From positions 186,001-250,000 of the forward strand of contig CALGAP010000011.1 in the NCBI GenBank assembly GCA_937958995.1: a stretch of DNA of 64,000 nucleotides. The letters run 5' to 3'. The notes under the pieces were generated by a model. That model was not told where the DNA came from, did not search any database, and worked only from the letters and a program-made list of their open reading frames with translations. Both the position numbers and the translations under genes were made by a program. Origin of the DNA: an uncultured Chitinophagaceae bacterium. GTDB taxonomy: Bacteria; Bacteroidota; Bacteroidia; Chitinophagales; Chitinophagaceae. How positions within the stretch are numbered: the first letter of the stretch is position 1; every line of letters begins with the position of its first letter. Below are positions 51,516 through 60,163 of the stretch, one piece after another.

Positions 51516-52469
51516 CTATTTCTCGTTTTCGTTCAATAGCAATTCACCGTTCATACCAATTTTCAGATAACCATCATTAGGCACGCGCACTTTCACGGCA
51601 TACACCAGGTTGGCGCGCTCTTCTTTTGTCTGGATGGTCTTGGGAGTGAATTCCGCTTTGTCGCTTATCCACGTGATGGTGCCGGGATAGGTACGGTAAT
51701 GTTTGGCGCCGCTGTCCACAAACACTTTCACAGGCTGGTTCAGTTTTATTTGCGACAATTGCGAACCGGTGATATACGCTCGCAATATCAGCGTATCGAG
51801 ATTGGCAATTTTATACAAAGCCTTGCCCACCGAAGTCATTTCACCGGCTTCTGCATACCTGGTGATCACGGTGCCTTTGATGGGATTCACAATCTTCGCC
51901 TGGTCTAACTGATCGGCGAGTTGTGCAAGGCGTTTTTCCAAAGGCGCTTTCTCGCTCAGTATGCTGCGGTTTTGCGTAGCTACACTGCTGCGCTGCACGG
52001 CAATTTGCTGTGCTGTTACCGCCATTTCTTTTTTGGCCACCTCAATAGCGGCATCCAAGTCATCTAACTGTTTGGGCGTGGCGGCATCTGCTTTTACAAG
52101 ATTCGCGGTGCGCTGGCGTTCTCTTTCGAGTGTCTGCAATCTTGTTTGCTGAACGGCCAGTTGTTCCTGCAACAAACGTATTTGCGGAGTCACGTCCGCC
52201 GTTTTTTCGTAAAGCGCCGCAATGGAGGCCTCGATCTGCTCTTTCTGCAGGGAAATATTGTCGGCGTCTATCACACCCACCACAGCGCCGTCGTCAAGGC
52301 TGGAGCCTTCCTGCACATTGAGAGAAAGAATTTTTCCGGTGAGTTCGGCGCTTACCACCACTTCGTCTGTTTCGAAGGTGCCCTGGGCGTCAAATTTATA
52401 GCCGTTGCCATTGCATCCCGCTATCAAGCCGGCGAGTACAAGTATCCCGGCGAAACTGAATTTTTGCAT
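51516..52469 (-). CDS. HlyD-family membrane fusion lipoprotein (YbhG-like)
   Basis: A 317-residue periplasmic adaptor. ATG 52469 (MQKFSFAGILVLAGLIAGC) gives a lipobox with Cys19. Biotinyl-lipoyl half motifs (VVVSAELTGKILSLNVQEGSSLDDGAVVGVID and AKIVNPIKGTVITRYAEAGEMTSVGKALYKIAN) flank a long coiled-coil hairpin (about 75-180). A beta-barrel domain follows. It links the ABC permeases to the TolC protein encoded directly upstream and starts 24 bases after it. Confidence 0.92.
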   Translation of the reverse strand: MQKFSFAGILVLAGLIAGCNGNGYKFDAQGTFETDEVVVSAELTGKILSLNVQEGSSLDDGAVVGVIDADNISLQKEQIEASIAALYEKTADVTPQIRLLQEQLAVQQTRLQTLERERQRTANLVKADAATPKQLDDLDAAIEVAKKEMAVTAQQIAVQRSSVATQNRSILSEKAPLEKRLAQLADQLDQAKIVNPIKGTVITRYAEAGEMTSVGKALYKIANLDTLILRAYITGSQLSQIKLNQPVKVFVDSGAKHYRTYPGTITWISDKAEFTPKTIQTKEERANLVYAVKVRVPNDGYLKIGMNGELLLNENEK

Positions 52470-52493
52470 GATCAAATATTTTTAGTCTGTGGT

Positions 52494-53771
52494 TTATTGA
52501 TTTCCTGCTATGGTTTGATAATTGATTTTTGCCTGCAGCAATTGCAGTTGGTGCGCAATCAGCGACAAACGCGCCTGGTCTTCCGCATTCACCTCGCGCA
52601 GGTAGTCGTTGGCGGTGATCACGCCATTGGCCAGTTGCGCATTCGCGGCTTCTTTCACCTGCCGGCGTATATCAATGATGCGCTGGTCTGCCGCGATAAG
52701 GTCTTCCAGCTTCTGCAATTCGGCCTGCTGTTGCTTTAGTTGGGTATTGGTGTTCAGGAGAAAAATATCTTTCTGCACTTCCACCATTCGCTGGTTCACC
52801 GACAAAATCTCTTTCTCGCGTTTTGAAGTATATAAATTGCCCAGCGACCAGTTGAGCCTGAGCCCCGCGATGTAAAAAAGTTCAAACTCATTTTTCAACA
52901 TATTCAATGCCGGCCGGCCATACCCGCCTTGAACAAACACGCTGGTACGCGGCCTGTTCCTGGCGCTTACTACTTCTCGTTGTGTTTGAAACAGGCTGTC
53001 CTGGTATTCATACAATTTCAATTCAGGGCGATTGATGGCCTGAGAAATGGTAATGCCTGATGCCGGCGTTTCGAGCTTTGTATTTTCCGGCAACTGCTGG
53101 TTGATGAAGAGCGACAGCACGTCGATCAGTCCCTTACGATTTGCACGCAGCTCGATTGCGCGTTGATCATTTTTCAGCAATTCTGCTTCCAGCACCAACA
53201 GGTTGGAACGAAAAGCGGTGCCATGCAGCACCTGCGCCTCTACCCTTTTGATGCCAAGGCGGATATCGTTTTTCACCAGTTCAACTTGTTTCAGTTGTTC
53301 ATCGAGCAACAGTATACCGAGATAGAGTTGATTGATGCGCTCTTTTACTTTGTACAGATCCACTTCTGCTCGTTGTTCTTCCACCAGTGCGTTTACCTGC
53401 TGCACGTTCTTTTGCGCTGCGGTGACGCCGCCATCGTACAAAAGCTGGCTCAGTTCTGCGGTGATTTTATACTGATCTTTTGCCGGCGATTCGATGTCGA
53501 ATCCCGGAATTTTCACAGGCACGCTGGTCACATCCGATTGGTACGTGGCTTGTCCCGAAATATTCAACTGCGGGAGATATCCTTTGCTGATGTTATCGAT
53601 AGTAAGCGAGGCTGTCTGCCGAACCAGGTTTTTCTGGCGGATCAACGGATAATTGTTTTGCGCCAGCTGGTAAGCTTTCTCAAGCGTAAGCGTAGTGCTA
53701 TCCTGCGCTATGAGGGCCGCGCTGCTGAACATCGCTGCCAATGCCGTTAGCCATCGTGATAAATTTTTCAT
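52494..53771 (-). CDS. TolC-family outer-membrane efflux protein
   Basis: A 425-residue protein with a signal peptide (about 1-22, ending SAALIAQ). Repeated helical-barrel segments carry the outer-membrane efflux protein pattern: LTLEKAYQLAQNNYPLIRQKNLVRQTASLTIDNISKGYLPQLNISGQATYQSD and the C-terminal AADQRIIDIRRQVKEAANAQLANGVITANDYLREVNAE. It forms the exit duct of the operon's exporter. It begins 10 bases after the TetR gene. Confidence 0.93.
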   Translation of the reverse strand: MKNLSRWLTALAAMFSSAALIAQDSTTLTLEKAYQLAQNNYPLIRQKNLVRQTASLTIDNISKGYLPQLNISGQATYQSDVTSVPVKIPGFDIESPAKDQYKITAELSQLLYDGGVTAAQKNVQQVNALVEEQRAEVDLYKVKERINQLYLGILLLDEQLKQVELVKNDIRLGIKRVEAQVLHGTAFRSNLLVLEAELLKNDQRAIELRANRKGLIDVLSLFINQQLPENTKLETPASGITISQAINRPELKLYEYQDSLFQTQREVVSARNRPRTSVFVQGGYGRPALNMLKNEFELFYIAGLRLNWSLGNLYTSKREKEILSVNQRMVEVQKDIFLLNTNTQLKQQQAELQKLEDLIAADQRIIDIRRQVKEAANAQLANGVITANDYLREVNAEDQARLSLIAHQLQLLQAKINYQTIAGNQ

Positions 53772-53781
53772 GACTTACTTT

Positions 53782-54396
53782 TTATTTCCTTATTGAATCG
53801 ATTATGAATTTTGCTACTTCGATTTTTCTTTGCTCCATGAACTTCCAGAAATCCTCATCGTTCATCTGCGTCACCCATTGAATCATGGGCTTACCTGCAA
53901 AGGGGAAAATGCAGAGCGCAGCCATGTTCACGACCAGTTGTCGCGGGTCGATGGGTTTGATGATGCCTTTCTGAATTTCATCCTTTACCTGGGTCACGAA
54001 CATTTCCACAGGCAGTCCTCTTTCGCCCCATACTTTTAAAATGAAGCTTTGTGGTTGCTTGTTGAGCTCGTTGAGGATGAACATCGGCAGGTAAGGATTT
54101 TCGGTCAGCTTGGTGATGTACACATCCACAAACCTTTCGATCTTGGTGAATAGCGGCGCATCGCTCATGATGATATCGCCTACTTGTGGCAGAAACTGTG
54201 CTGCCTGTTCGATGAACACTTTCTCAAACAATTTCTCCTTGCTGCGGAAGTAATAGTGCAGCAGAGCCTTGTTCATACCCGCCCGGTCTGCTATATCCTG
54301 CATGCGCGCGCCGTCCATTCCTTTCTCCACGAAAACCTCCCTGGCGGCCTCCAGGATCTTTTGCTCGGTACTTTGGTCTTTCTCCATGTTAACCAT
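53782..54396 (-). CDS. TetR/AcrR-family transcriptional regulator (CecR-like position)
   Basis: About 204 residues. The N-terminal HTH (ILEAAREVFVEKGMDGARMQDIADRAGMNKALLHYYFRSKEKLFEKVF) is typical of TetR. The C-terminal ligand domain is all-helical. ATGs at 54396 and 54387 are both possible. It is the first gene of the TetR-TolC-HlyD-ABC-ABC-permease-permease operon and should repress it, by analogy with E. coli cecR (ybiH) next to ybhGFSR. Palindromic sequences lie just upstream. Confidence 0.93.
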   Translation of the reverse strand: MVNMEKDQSTEQKILEAAREVFVEKGMDGARMQDIADRAGMNKALLHYYFRSKEKLFEKVFIEQAAQFLPQVGDIIMSDAPLFTKIERFVDVYITKLTENPYLPMFILNELNKQPQSFILKVWGERGLPVEMFVTQVKDEIQKGIIKPIDPRQLVVNMAALCIFPFAGKPMIQWVTQMNDEDFWKFMEQRKIEVAKFIIDSIRK

Positions 54397-54405
54397 ACGA
54401 TTTAA

Positions 54406-54428
54406 TTAACTAGTTTAACCAATTGGTT
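54406..54428 (-). promoter_or_regulatory. Candidate TetR operator upstream of the efflux operon
   Basis: AACTAGTT (54408-54415) and AACCAATTGGTT (54417-54428) are two abutting perfect palindromes 10-30 bases upstream of the TetR start codon, the usual site of TetR autoregulation. Further AGTTAAACAGTTAG half-site-like sequence follows at 54437-54450. Confidence 0.55.
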
Positions 54429-54570
54429 GAACGCAAAGTTAAACAGTTAGACATATGATTTCCAAACTTTTTTAGAGGGGTTCCCGGGAAGATTCTATTG
54501 AACGGCCTGGGAATGAGGACGATTGAGCAGGGTAAATATTTTTGAGAGAGCCGTGGGCCGGTAAAAAAGG

Positions 54571-54690
54571 GACGGCCAGGTGACAGGTGGGCCACCTATT
54601 ACCTGGCCGACCCTTTTGCGCATAAGGCGTTGCAGCGTCGCGATGAGGGGTGGCTCACTCCAGGGGTGGCACACCCTGGGGGTTGGCCTT
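54571..54690. repeat. REP-like intergenic palindromic repeat, copy D (double)
   Basis: GGCCAGGTGACAGGTGGG followed by CCACCTATTACCTGGCC at 54574-54608 is nearly a perfect palindrome (GGCCAGGT...ACCTGGCC arms) and matches copies A and C. A second, diverged unit (GGTGGCTCACTCCAGGGG, then TGGCACACCCTGGGGG) lies at 54649-54683. The pair sits between the TetR gene and the end of the homogentisate dioxygenase gene; the whole 297-base gap holds nothing else but the operator. Confidence 0.75.
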
Positions 54691-54693
54691 GCC

Positions 54694-55851
54694 TTATTCA
54701 GCCCAGCTCATAGTGTAGTTGGGGTTTTCGATTTCAAGAGCTTCTACTGTCAGCTTCAGCGGGTGGAAGGTGTCGACCATCACGGCCAGCTCTTTTGTTT
54801 CCTTAGCGCCGATGCTTCTTTCAACAGCTCCGGGGTGTGGACCGTGAGGAATGCCGGCGGGGTGAAGTGTGATCATTCCGCGTGTTACGCTCTTGCGGCT
54901 CATGAAGTCGCCGTCAACATAGTACAGTACTTCGTCGCTGTCGATATTGCTGTGGTTGTAGGGCGCGGGAATGGCATCGGGATGGTAGTCGTACAATCGT
55001 GGGCAGAAAGAGCAGATCACATAGTTATTGCCCTCGAAAGTCTGGTGTACTGGCGGTGGCTGGTGCACGCGGCCGGTAATTGGTTCAAAGTCGTGAATGC
55101 TGAAGGCAAAAGGATAGCAGCATCCATCCCAGCCCACGATATCGAAAGGATGATGGCCGTAGTGAATGCCATACATCTGTCCCCGCTTCTTGGTCTTGAT
55201 CAGGAAGTCGCCTTTTTCGTCGTGCGTCACCAGGTTTTGCGGCGGGCGGATATCACGCTCGCAGTATGGCGAGTGTTCGAGCAGTTGACCATACTTGCTC
55301 AGGTATTTTTTAGGAAAACGAATGGGGCTGAATGATTCTACGATGAAGAGTCGATTTTTATCGTTGTCGAAACTGATCTGATAGATCGTACCGCGCGGTA
55401 TCACCAGGTAGTCGCCGTAACCAAATTTCAATTCTCCGTACATGGTGCGCAGCACGCCGCTGCCTTCGTGCACGAAGATGCATTCATCGGCATCCGCATT
55501 CTTGTAGAAATAATCTTTCATACCTTCCTGCGGAGCGGCAAGCACAATATAGCAATCATTGTTTACCAGCACCGGCTTACGGCTTTGCAGAAAATCTTTC
55601 TCGGGTTTGATCTTGAAACCTTCGAAGCTGCGATGCTTCAGCATTTTTTCCTCCGCCACTTTGGGCGTTACATCATAAGGCGTGTCGGTCCTGATGATGA
55701 CCGTAGGCGGATTGATATGGTACAGTAATGAGTAATCGTTTGAAAAACCTTCGGTAGAAAACAATTGCTCGGAATACAGCGAGCCATCCGGTTTGCGAAA
55801 CTGTGTGTGACGTTTATGAGGTATGGTTCCTGCTTTATAATAGTATGGCAT
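54694..55851 (-). CDS. hmgA: Homogentisate 1,2-dioxygenase
   Basis: A 385-residue non-heme iron dioxygenase of tyrosine/phenylalanine breakdown (homogentisate to maleylacetoacetate). Cupin-fold halves with GYGDYLVIPRGTIYQIS and the iron-site region VHQTFEGNNYVICSFCPRLYDYHPDAIPAPYNHSNIDSDEVLYYVDGDF, HPAGIPHGPHPGA (ligands His, Glu, His). It is shorter than the eukaryotic enzyme (about 440), as in the bacterial branch of this phylum. Monocistronic here; fumarylacetoacetase and HPPD are not in the window. Confidence 0.93.
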   Translation of the reverse strand: MPYYYKAGTIPHKRHTQFRKPDGSLYSEQLFSTEGFSNDYSLLYHINPPTVIIRTDTPYDVTPKVAEEKMLKHRSFEGFKIKPEKDFLQSRKPVLVNNDCYIVLAAPQEGMKDYFYKNADADECIFVHEGSGVLRTMYGELKFGYGDYLVIPRGTIYQISFDNDKNRLFIVESFSPIRFPKKYLSKYGQLLEHSPYCERDIRPPQNLVTHDEKGDFLIKTKKRGQMYGIHYGHHPFDIVGWDGCCYPFAFSIHDFEPITGRVHQPPPVHQTFEGNNYVICSFCPRLYDYHPDAIPAPYNHSNIDSDEVLYYVDGDFMSRKSVTRGMITLHPAGIPHGPHPGAVERSIGAKETKELAVMVDTFHPLKLTVEALEIENPNYTMSWAE

Positions 55852-55905
55852 GGCAAGTAATGTTTAGAAGATGAAACAATAAAACTAACGGCCGGGGAAA
55901 AGACA

Positions 55906-55998
55906 TCAGCGCCCCGACAATTCAAGCGTTTTCAGAAGGAAGACGTATTTCCATCTTCTTTTATCGATCCAGTAAGTGAAGTTGCGGAAAAAGGGCAT
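55906..55998 (-). CDS. Possible 30-residue small protein
   Basis: ATG at 55998 to TGA at 55906 reads MPFFRNFTYWIDKRRWKYVF then LLKTLELSGR. Aromatic and basic residues dominate and the composition is protein-like, but no family is recognised. It lies 54 bases upstream of hmgA on the same strand, so it could be a leader peptide, a small membrane-associated protein or chance. Confidence 0.25.
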   Translation of the reverse strand: MPFFRNFTYWIDKRRWKYVFLLKTLELSGR

Positions 55999-56041
55999 GG
56001 TATAAAGGTAGGAAATACTAATTTACACACTCGCAAAATAT

Positions 56042-56551
56042 ATGATAAGGATCGGGTTGATATCAGACACACATAGTTTCCTGGATGAAGCTGTTTTCAA
56101 GCATTTTGAAACCTGCGACGAGATCTGGCATGCCGGCGACTTTGGCAATGCAACAGTGGCAGAAAAACTCGCAGACTTTAAGCCATTGAGAGGCGTGTAC
56201 GGCAACGTGGACGGACAGGATATCCGAAGCATTTACCCCGAACATCTTCGGTTTACCTGTGAGGAAGTAAACGTGTATATGACGCATATCGGTGGTTACC
56301 CGCCGCGGTACAACGCTGCTGTGCTGAAAGAACTGCGCGCCCGTCCTACCCAACTATTCATTTGCGGTCATTCTCATATTCTGAAAGTGATGTACGATGA
56401 AAAACTGCAATGCCTGCACATGAATCCCGGCGCCGCAGGCAACCAGGGCTGGCATAAAGTGCGCACGCTGTTACGATTTACCATTGATGGAAAAAATATG
56501 AAAGACTGCGAAGTGATTGAGCTGGGGAAACGCGGGGCGATTGCTATCTAG
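56042..56551 (+). CDS. YfcE/MJ0936-type metallophosphodiesterase
   Basis: A 169-residue calcineurin-like phosphoesterase. Metal motifs are in order: GLISDTHSFLDE (DxH, about 5-16), HAGDFGN (GDxxN-type, about 31-37), GNVDGQDIR (GNxD), THIGGYPP (His) and ICGHSHILK (GHSH, about 111-119). Family members hydrolyse phosphodiesters and some cyclic nucleotides. It is divergent from hmgA and convergent with the chitinase gene, five bases apart. Confidence 0.92.
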   Translation: MIRIGLISDTHSFLDEAVFKHFETCDEIWHAGDFGNATVAEKLADFKPLRGVYGNVDGQDIRSIYPEHLRFTCEEVNVYMTHIGGYPPRYNAAVLKELRARPTQLFICGHSHILKVMYDEKLQCLHMNPGAAGNQGWHKVRTLLRFTIDGKNMKDCEVIELGKRGAIAI

Positions 56552-56556
56552 AAAAA

Positions 56557-57675
56557 TTATCTTTCCTTAAAATACCTCTGCCGGGAAATATATAGCGCTT
56601 CCAGCAGCCCTCCACTGAATTTATCCTCATTCAATTGCCAGAACATAACACCATGTAATCCCTTATCAATCGCATACTGCATTTTCAAACGCATCGAAGT
56701 CGTATCATCAAAGGTCACAAACCATTTCTTTTTTGCATTGTACAGGTAAGGCGCCTGCGCTACGGGGTCCCAATGATATGCAAACCCACTGTCTGCGGAA
56801 AGCACTCGCTCCCACGCACGATGCGGCACGCCGTTTCGGAATTTCGCAGCCTGGTACAATCCGTTGTTCACGTCGGCCACATTCTCAAAAATTCGTGCAT
56901 AAAATGCTGCGCCTATCACCATCTTGTTGCGCGGCACGCCAATAGAATCGAGCATGCGGATGGCATTGTCGGTAGATTCTCTTTGCTGCGGTGTAGAGTA
57001 TAACGGTGTATGATGACCGGTAACAGTACTATAGCCGTGAACCAGGTCGTATGTCATCAGGTTCACGTAGTTCACTACCGGCATCACCTTATCCCATTCA
57101 ATAGCTCCCTTTATAAAGTCGGTAAATCCTCCGGCAGCAAAACTGATTTCATGCTTTTCACCCAATGCCTTGCGCAACGCAATCACCAGTTCAGTAAAAT
57201 TCTGCTTATCACCGGGCACATAGCGATGACCGGGGTAACCTGGTATAGCGGGATATTCCCAATCGAGGTCTATTCCGTCGGTGCCGAAATATTCGTTGAG
57301 TTCTTTCACCGAAGCGGCAAATTCATTGCGGCCCGCCGTTGTGGAGAAAACTTCGGAGCAGGTTTTGCACCCGCCCCAGCCGCCGAGTGATAGCAGTACT
57401 TTCAGTGTTGGGTTGCGTTTCTTCAGCGCCACCATTTTCTTGATGGTGAGTGTATCGCCGGCATTATTCACACTCAGCCTGTTTCCCTTGAGGTGGCAAA
57501 AGCTATAAATGATATGCGTTAGCTTTTCCACTTCAAAACTGTCAACGCGGGCGGCGTTGCCGGAATAGTAAGCGATGATCACCGGCGGATTCTGAGCAAA
57601 GGTTTTACCCAAAAAAAATGTTGCTGCCATCAACAGGCAGCAACATATCAAGTATTTCCGTTTTACCATATTCAT
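56557..57675 (-). CDS. GH18 chitinase-like secreted enzyme
   Basis: A 372-residue protein with signal peptide (KRKYLICCCLLMAATFFLGKTFAQ). The GH18 barrel carries KVLLSLGGWGG (SxGG motif) and DGIDLDWEYPAIPG, whose DxxDxDxE motif supplies the catalytic Glu; later MTYDL and the closing GVMFWQLNEDKF are typical. It should cleave chitin or chito-oligosaccharides with substrate-assisted retention. ATG at 57675 shares its A with the stop codon of the aconitase gene (TAATG), implying translational coupling to a citric-acid-cycle enzyme, which is odd. ATG 57669 is an alternative. Confidence 0.93.
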   Translation of the reverse strand: MNMVKRKYLICCCLLMAATFFLGKTFAQNPPVIIAYYSGNAARVDSFEVEKLTHIIYSFCHLKGNRLSVNNAGDTLTIKKMVALKKRNPTLKVLLSLGGWGGCKTCSEVFSTTAGRNEFAASVKELNEYFGTDGIDLDWEYPAIPGYPGHRYVPGDKQNFTELVIALRKALGEKHEISFAAGGFTDFIKGAIEWDKVMPVVNYVNLMTYDLVHGYSTVTGHHTPLYSTPQQRESTDNAIRMLDSIGVPRNKMVIGAAFYARIFENVADVNNGLYQAAKFRNGVPHRAWERVLSADSGFAYHWDPVAQAPYLYNAKKKWFVTFDDTTSMRLKMQYAIDKGLHGVMFWQLNEDKFSGGLLEALYISRQRYFKER

Positions 57676-59948
57676 TACGCCGTAGCTTTTGCAAACTGCG
57701 ACCTGATCACATTCAGCGCGCCGCCAGCCTTGAACCATTCAATCTGTTGCTGATTGTAAGTATGGTTCAGCTTAATTTCTTCGCGGCGGCCATCTTTATG
57801 GTGTACGACGAGGGTGAGCTGTTTGCCGGGGGCAAAACTGGTCAGACCCACTATATCGAATGTATCGTCTTCTTCAATCTTATCGTAATCTTCTTTGTTG
57901 GCAAAAGTGAGCGCCAGCATACCCTGTTTTTTCAGGTTGGTCTCGTGAATACGCGCAAAGCTTCTTACGATGATTGCGCGCACGCCGAGGTGACGCGGCT
58001 CCATGGCTGCGTGCTCGCGGCTCGAACCCTCACCATAGTTCTCGTCACCTACCACAATCGAACCGATGCCTGCTGCTTTATAAGCGCGTTGCACGGCAGG
58101 AACAGAACCATATTCGCCGGTGAGCTGATTTTTTACCTTATCAGTTTCATCGTTGAAATAGTTCACCGCCCCTATCAGCATATTGTTACTGATGTTATCG
58201 AGGTGTCCGCGGAATTTCAGCCAGGGACCAGCCATCGAGATATGGTCGGTAGTACATTTACCTTTTGCCTTGATCAGCAGTTTCAGACCGGTAAGGTCAG
58301 TGCCTTCCCAGGCGGGGAAGGGTTGCAGCAACTGCAGGCGCTGCGAATTGGGATCAACAATTACCTGCACGCTCTGACCGTCTTTGGCGGGTGCCTGGTA
58401 ACCAGGATCATCAACCGAAAATCCGTTCGGCGGCAGTTCTACACCGGTGGGTTCGTCGAGCATCACTTCCTTACCTTCTTCATTCACCAGTTTATCCTTC
58501 AGCGGGTTGAAGGTGAGGTCGCCGGCAATGGCGAAGGCAGTGACGATCTCTGGCGAAGCCACAAATGCGTGTGTGGAAGCCAGGCCGTCATTTCGTTTTG
58601 CGAAGTTGCGGTTAAACGAGGTGATGATCGAGTTTTTACGTTTCGGGTCATCTATATGGCGCGCCCACTGACCGATGCAGGGTCCGCAGGCATTAGCCAG
58701 CACCACGCCGCCAATTTGGGCGAAAGTGTCGAGGAAACCATCTTTCTCGATGGTATAGCGCACCTGCTCAGAACCGGGGGTGATGGTGAATTCTGCTTTT
58801 GCTTTCAGTTTTTTCTCTACTGCCTGTTTGGCCAGCGAGGCCGAACGGCTGATGTCTTCGTACGAAGAGTTGGTACAGCTACCGATCAGCGCTACTTCGA
58901 GGCGTTGCGGCCAGTCGTTCGACTTCACAGCTTCGGCAAATTTCGAAATGGGCCATGCCAGGTCGGGTGTGAAGGGACCGTTGATGTATGGCTCCAGTTC
59001 GGAGAGATTTATTTCGATCAGCTGATCATAATATTTTTCGGGCTCGGCATATACCTCGGGGTCGGGACGCAGGTGTTCTTTGATAGCGTCTGCCATGGCA
59101 GCTACTTCATCGCGACCGGTGATTTTGAGGTAGTCGGCCATTTTCTTATCGTAAGCAAACAGCGAGCAGGTAGCACCAATTTCGGCGCCCATGTTACAGA
59201 TGGTGCCTTTACCGGTGGCGCTCAGGCTGTCGGCGCCTTCGCCAAAATATTCCACAATGGCACCGGTACCGCCTTTTACGGTCAGTATGCCGGCCACTTT
59301 CAGGATCACGTCTTTGGCCGAAGTCCAGCCGCTCATTTTACCGGTAAGCTTTATACCGATCAGTTTGGGCATTTTCAGTTCCCAGGGCAGGCCGGCCATT
59401 ACGTCTACCGCATCGGCGCCACCCACGCCGATGGCAATCATACCCAGGCCGCCGGCATTGGGAGTGTGAGAGTCAGTTCCGATCATCATACCGCCTGGGA
59501 AGGCATAATTTTCCAGCACTACCTGGTGAATAATGCCTGCGCCGGGCTTCCAGAAGCCGATACCGTATTTATTGCTGATAGATGATAAAAAATCATATAC
59601 CTCTTTATTCACATCGAGGGCGGTCTTCAGGTCTTCTTTCGCGCCCACTTTGGCCTGTATCAGGTGGTCGCAGTGAACGGTAGAAGGTACGGCTACCTTA
59701 TCGCGGCCGCAGGTCATGAATTGGAGCAGCGCCATCTGGGCGGTAGCGTCCTGCATGGCCACGCGGTCGGGCACAAAATCCACGTAATCCACACCACGTT
59801 CATATGCCTTTTGGGTGGGTTGAAAAAGGTGAGCATACAATATTTTCTCTGCTAATGTAAGGGGCCGGCCAACCAGTTTACGAGCCTCCGCTACCTTCCC
59901 CGGCAGGGCTGCGTAAACCTTTTTTATCATGTCCAGGTCAAAAACCAT
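57675..59948 (-). CDS. Aconitate hydratase (mitochondrial-type)
   Basis: A 757-residue [4Fe-4S] dehydratase interconverting citrate and isocitrate. Cluster cysteines occur in ALIGSCTNSSYEDISRSA (about 365-382) and ANACGPCIGQW (about 427-437). The N-terminus FDLDMIKKVYAALPGKVAEARKLVGRPLTLAEKILYAHL and HCDHLIQAKVG are typical of the eukaryotic-mitochondrial/Bacteroidota group, not AcnB. The swivel domain lies at the C-terminus (GDENYGEGSSREHAAMEPRHLGVRAIIVRSFARIHETN). It heads an apparent two-gene unit with the chitinase. Confidence 0.96.
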   Translation of the reverse strand: MVFDLDMIKKVYAALPGKVAEARKLVGRPLTLAEKILYAHLFQPTQKAYERGVDYVDFVPDRVAMQDATAQMALLQFMTCGRDKVAVPSTVHCDHLIQAKVGAKEDLKTALDVNKEVYDFLSSISNKYGIGFWKPGAGIIHQVVLENYAFPGGMMIGTDSHTPNAGGLGMIAIGVGGADAVDVMAGLPWELKMPKLIGIKLTGKMSGWTSAKDVILKVAGILTVKGGTGAIVEYFGEGADSLSATGKGTICNMGAEIGATCSLFAYDKKMADYLKITGRDEVAAMADAIKEHLRPDPEVYAEPEKYYDQLIEINLSELEPYINGPFTPDLAWPISKFAEAVKSNDWPQRLEVALIGSCTNSSYEDISRSASLAKQAVEKKLKAKAEFTITPGSEQVRYTIEKDGFLDTFAQIGGVVLANACGPCIGQWARHIDDPKRKNSIITSFNRNFAKRNDGLASTHAFVASPEIVTAFAIAGDLTFNPLKDKLVNEEGKEVMLDEPTGVELPPNGFSVDDPGYQAPAKDGQSVQVIVDPNSQRLQLLQPFPAWEGTDLTGLKLLIKAKGKCTTDHISMAGPWLKFRGHLDNISNNMLIGAVNYFNDETDKVKNQLTGEYGSVPAVQRAYKAAGIGSIVVGDENYGEGSSREHAAMEPRHLGVRAIIVRSFARIHETNLKKQGMLALTFANKEDYDKIEEDDTFDIVGLTSFAPGKQLTLVVHHKDGRREEIKLNHTYNQQQIEWFKAGGALNVIRSQFAKATA

Positions 59949-60019
59949 ATTTAATACGTTTAAACGATGTTAAAAAGAAATGCGAAGTTACTAAAAAACG
60001 GGCTGCTTCGCCCGTTTTC

Positions 60020-60096
60020 GGTTTCGGGTTTCGGGTGGCTGCCGCGCTTTGTAAATCACTACTCGAAATTAAGAACCCGAAACCCGGAAACCCCCA
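60020..60096. repeat. GGTTTCGGG inverted repeat, copy 2
   Basis: GGTTTCGGGTTTCGGG (60020-60035) pairs, with one bulged base, with AACCCGAAACCCGGAAACC (60074-60092). The loop contains TGGCTGCCGCGCTTTGTAAA, shared in diverged form with 45690-45715. It sits between the divergent aconitase and PspC genes. Confidence 0.65.
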
Positions 60097-60163
60097 TCTC
60101 CACACCGGCGAAGCACCTGGCACCGGCCTACCATCTTTTCCGCAAAATTTTTAATTTAGAGTT

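Noticed and set aside
57618..59585. 655-codon plus-strand open frame
   Set aside because: It lies entirely antisense to the aconitase gene, which has clear conserved motifs; composition (His, Phe, Gly-rich) is that of a codon-bias shadow.
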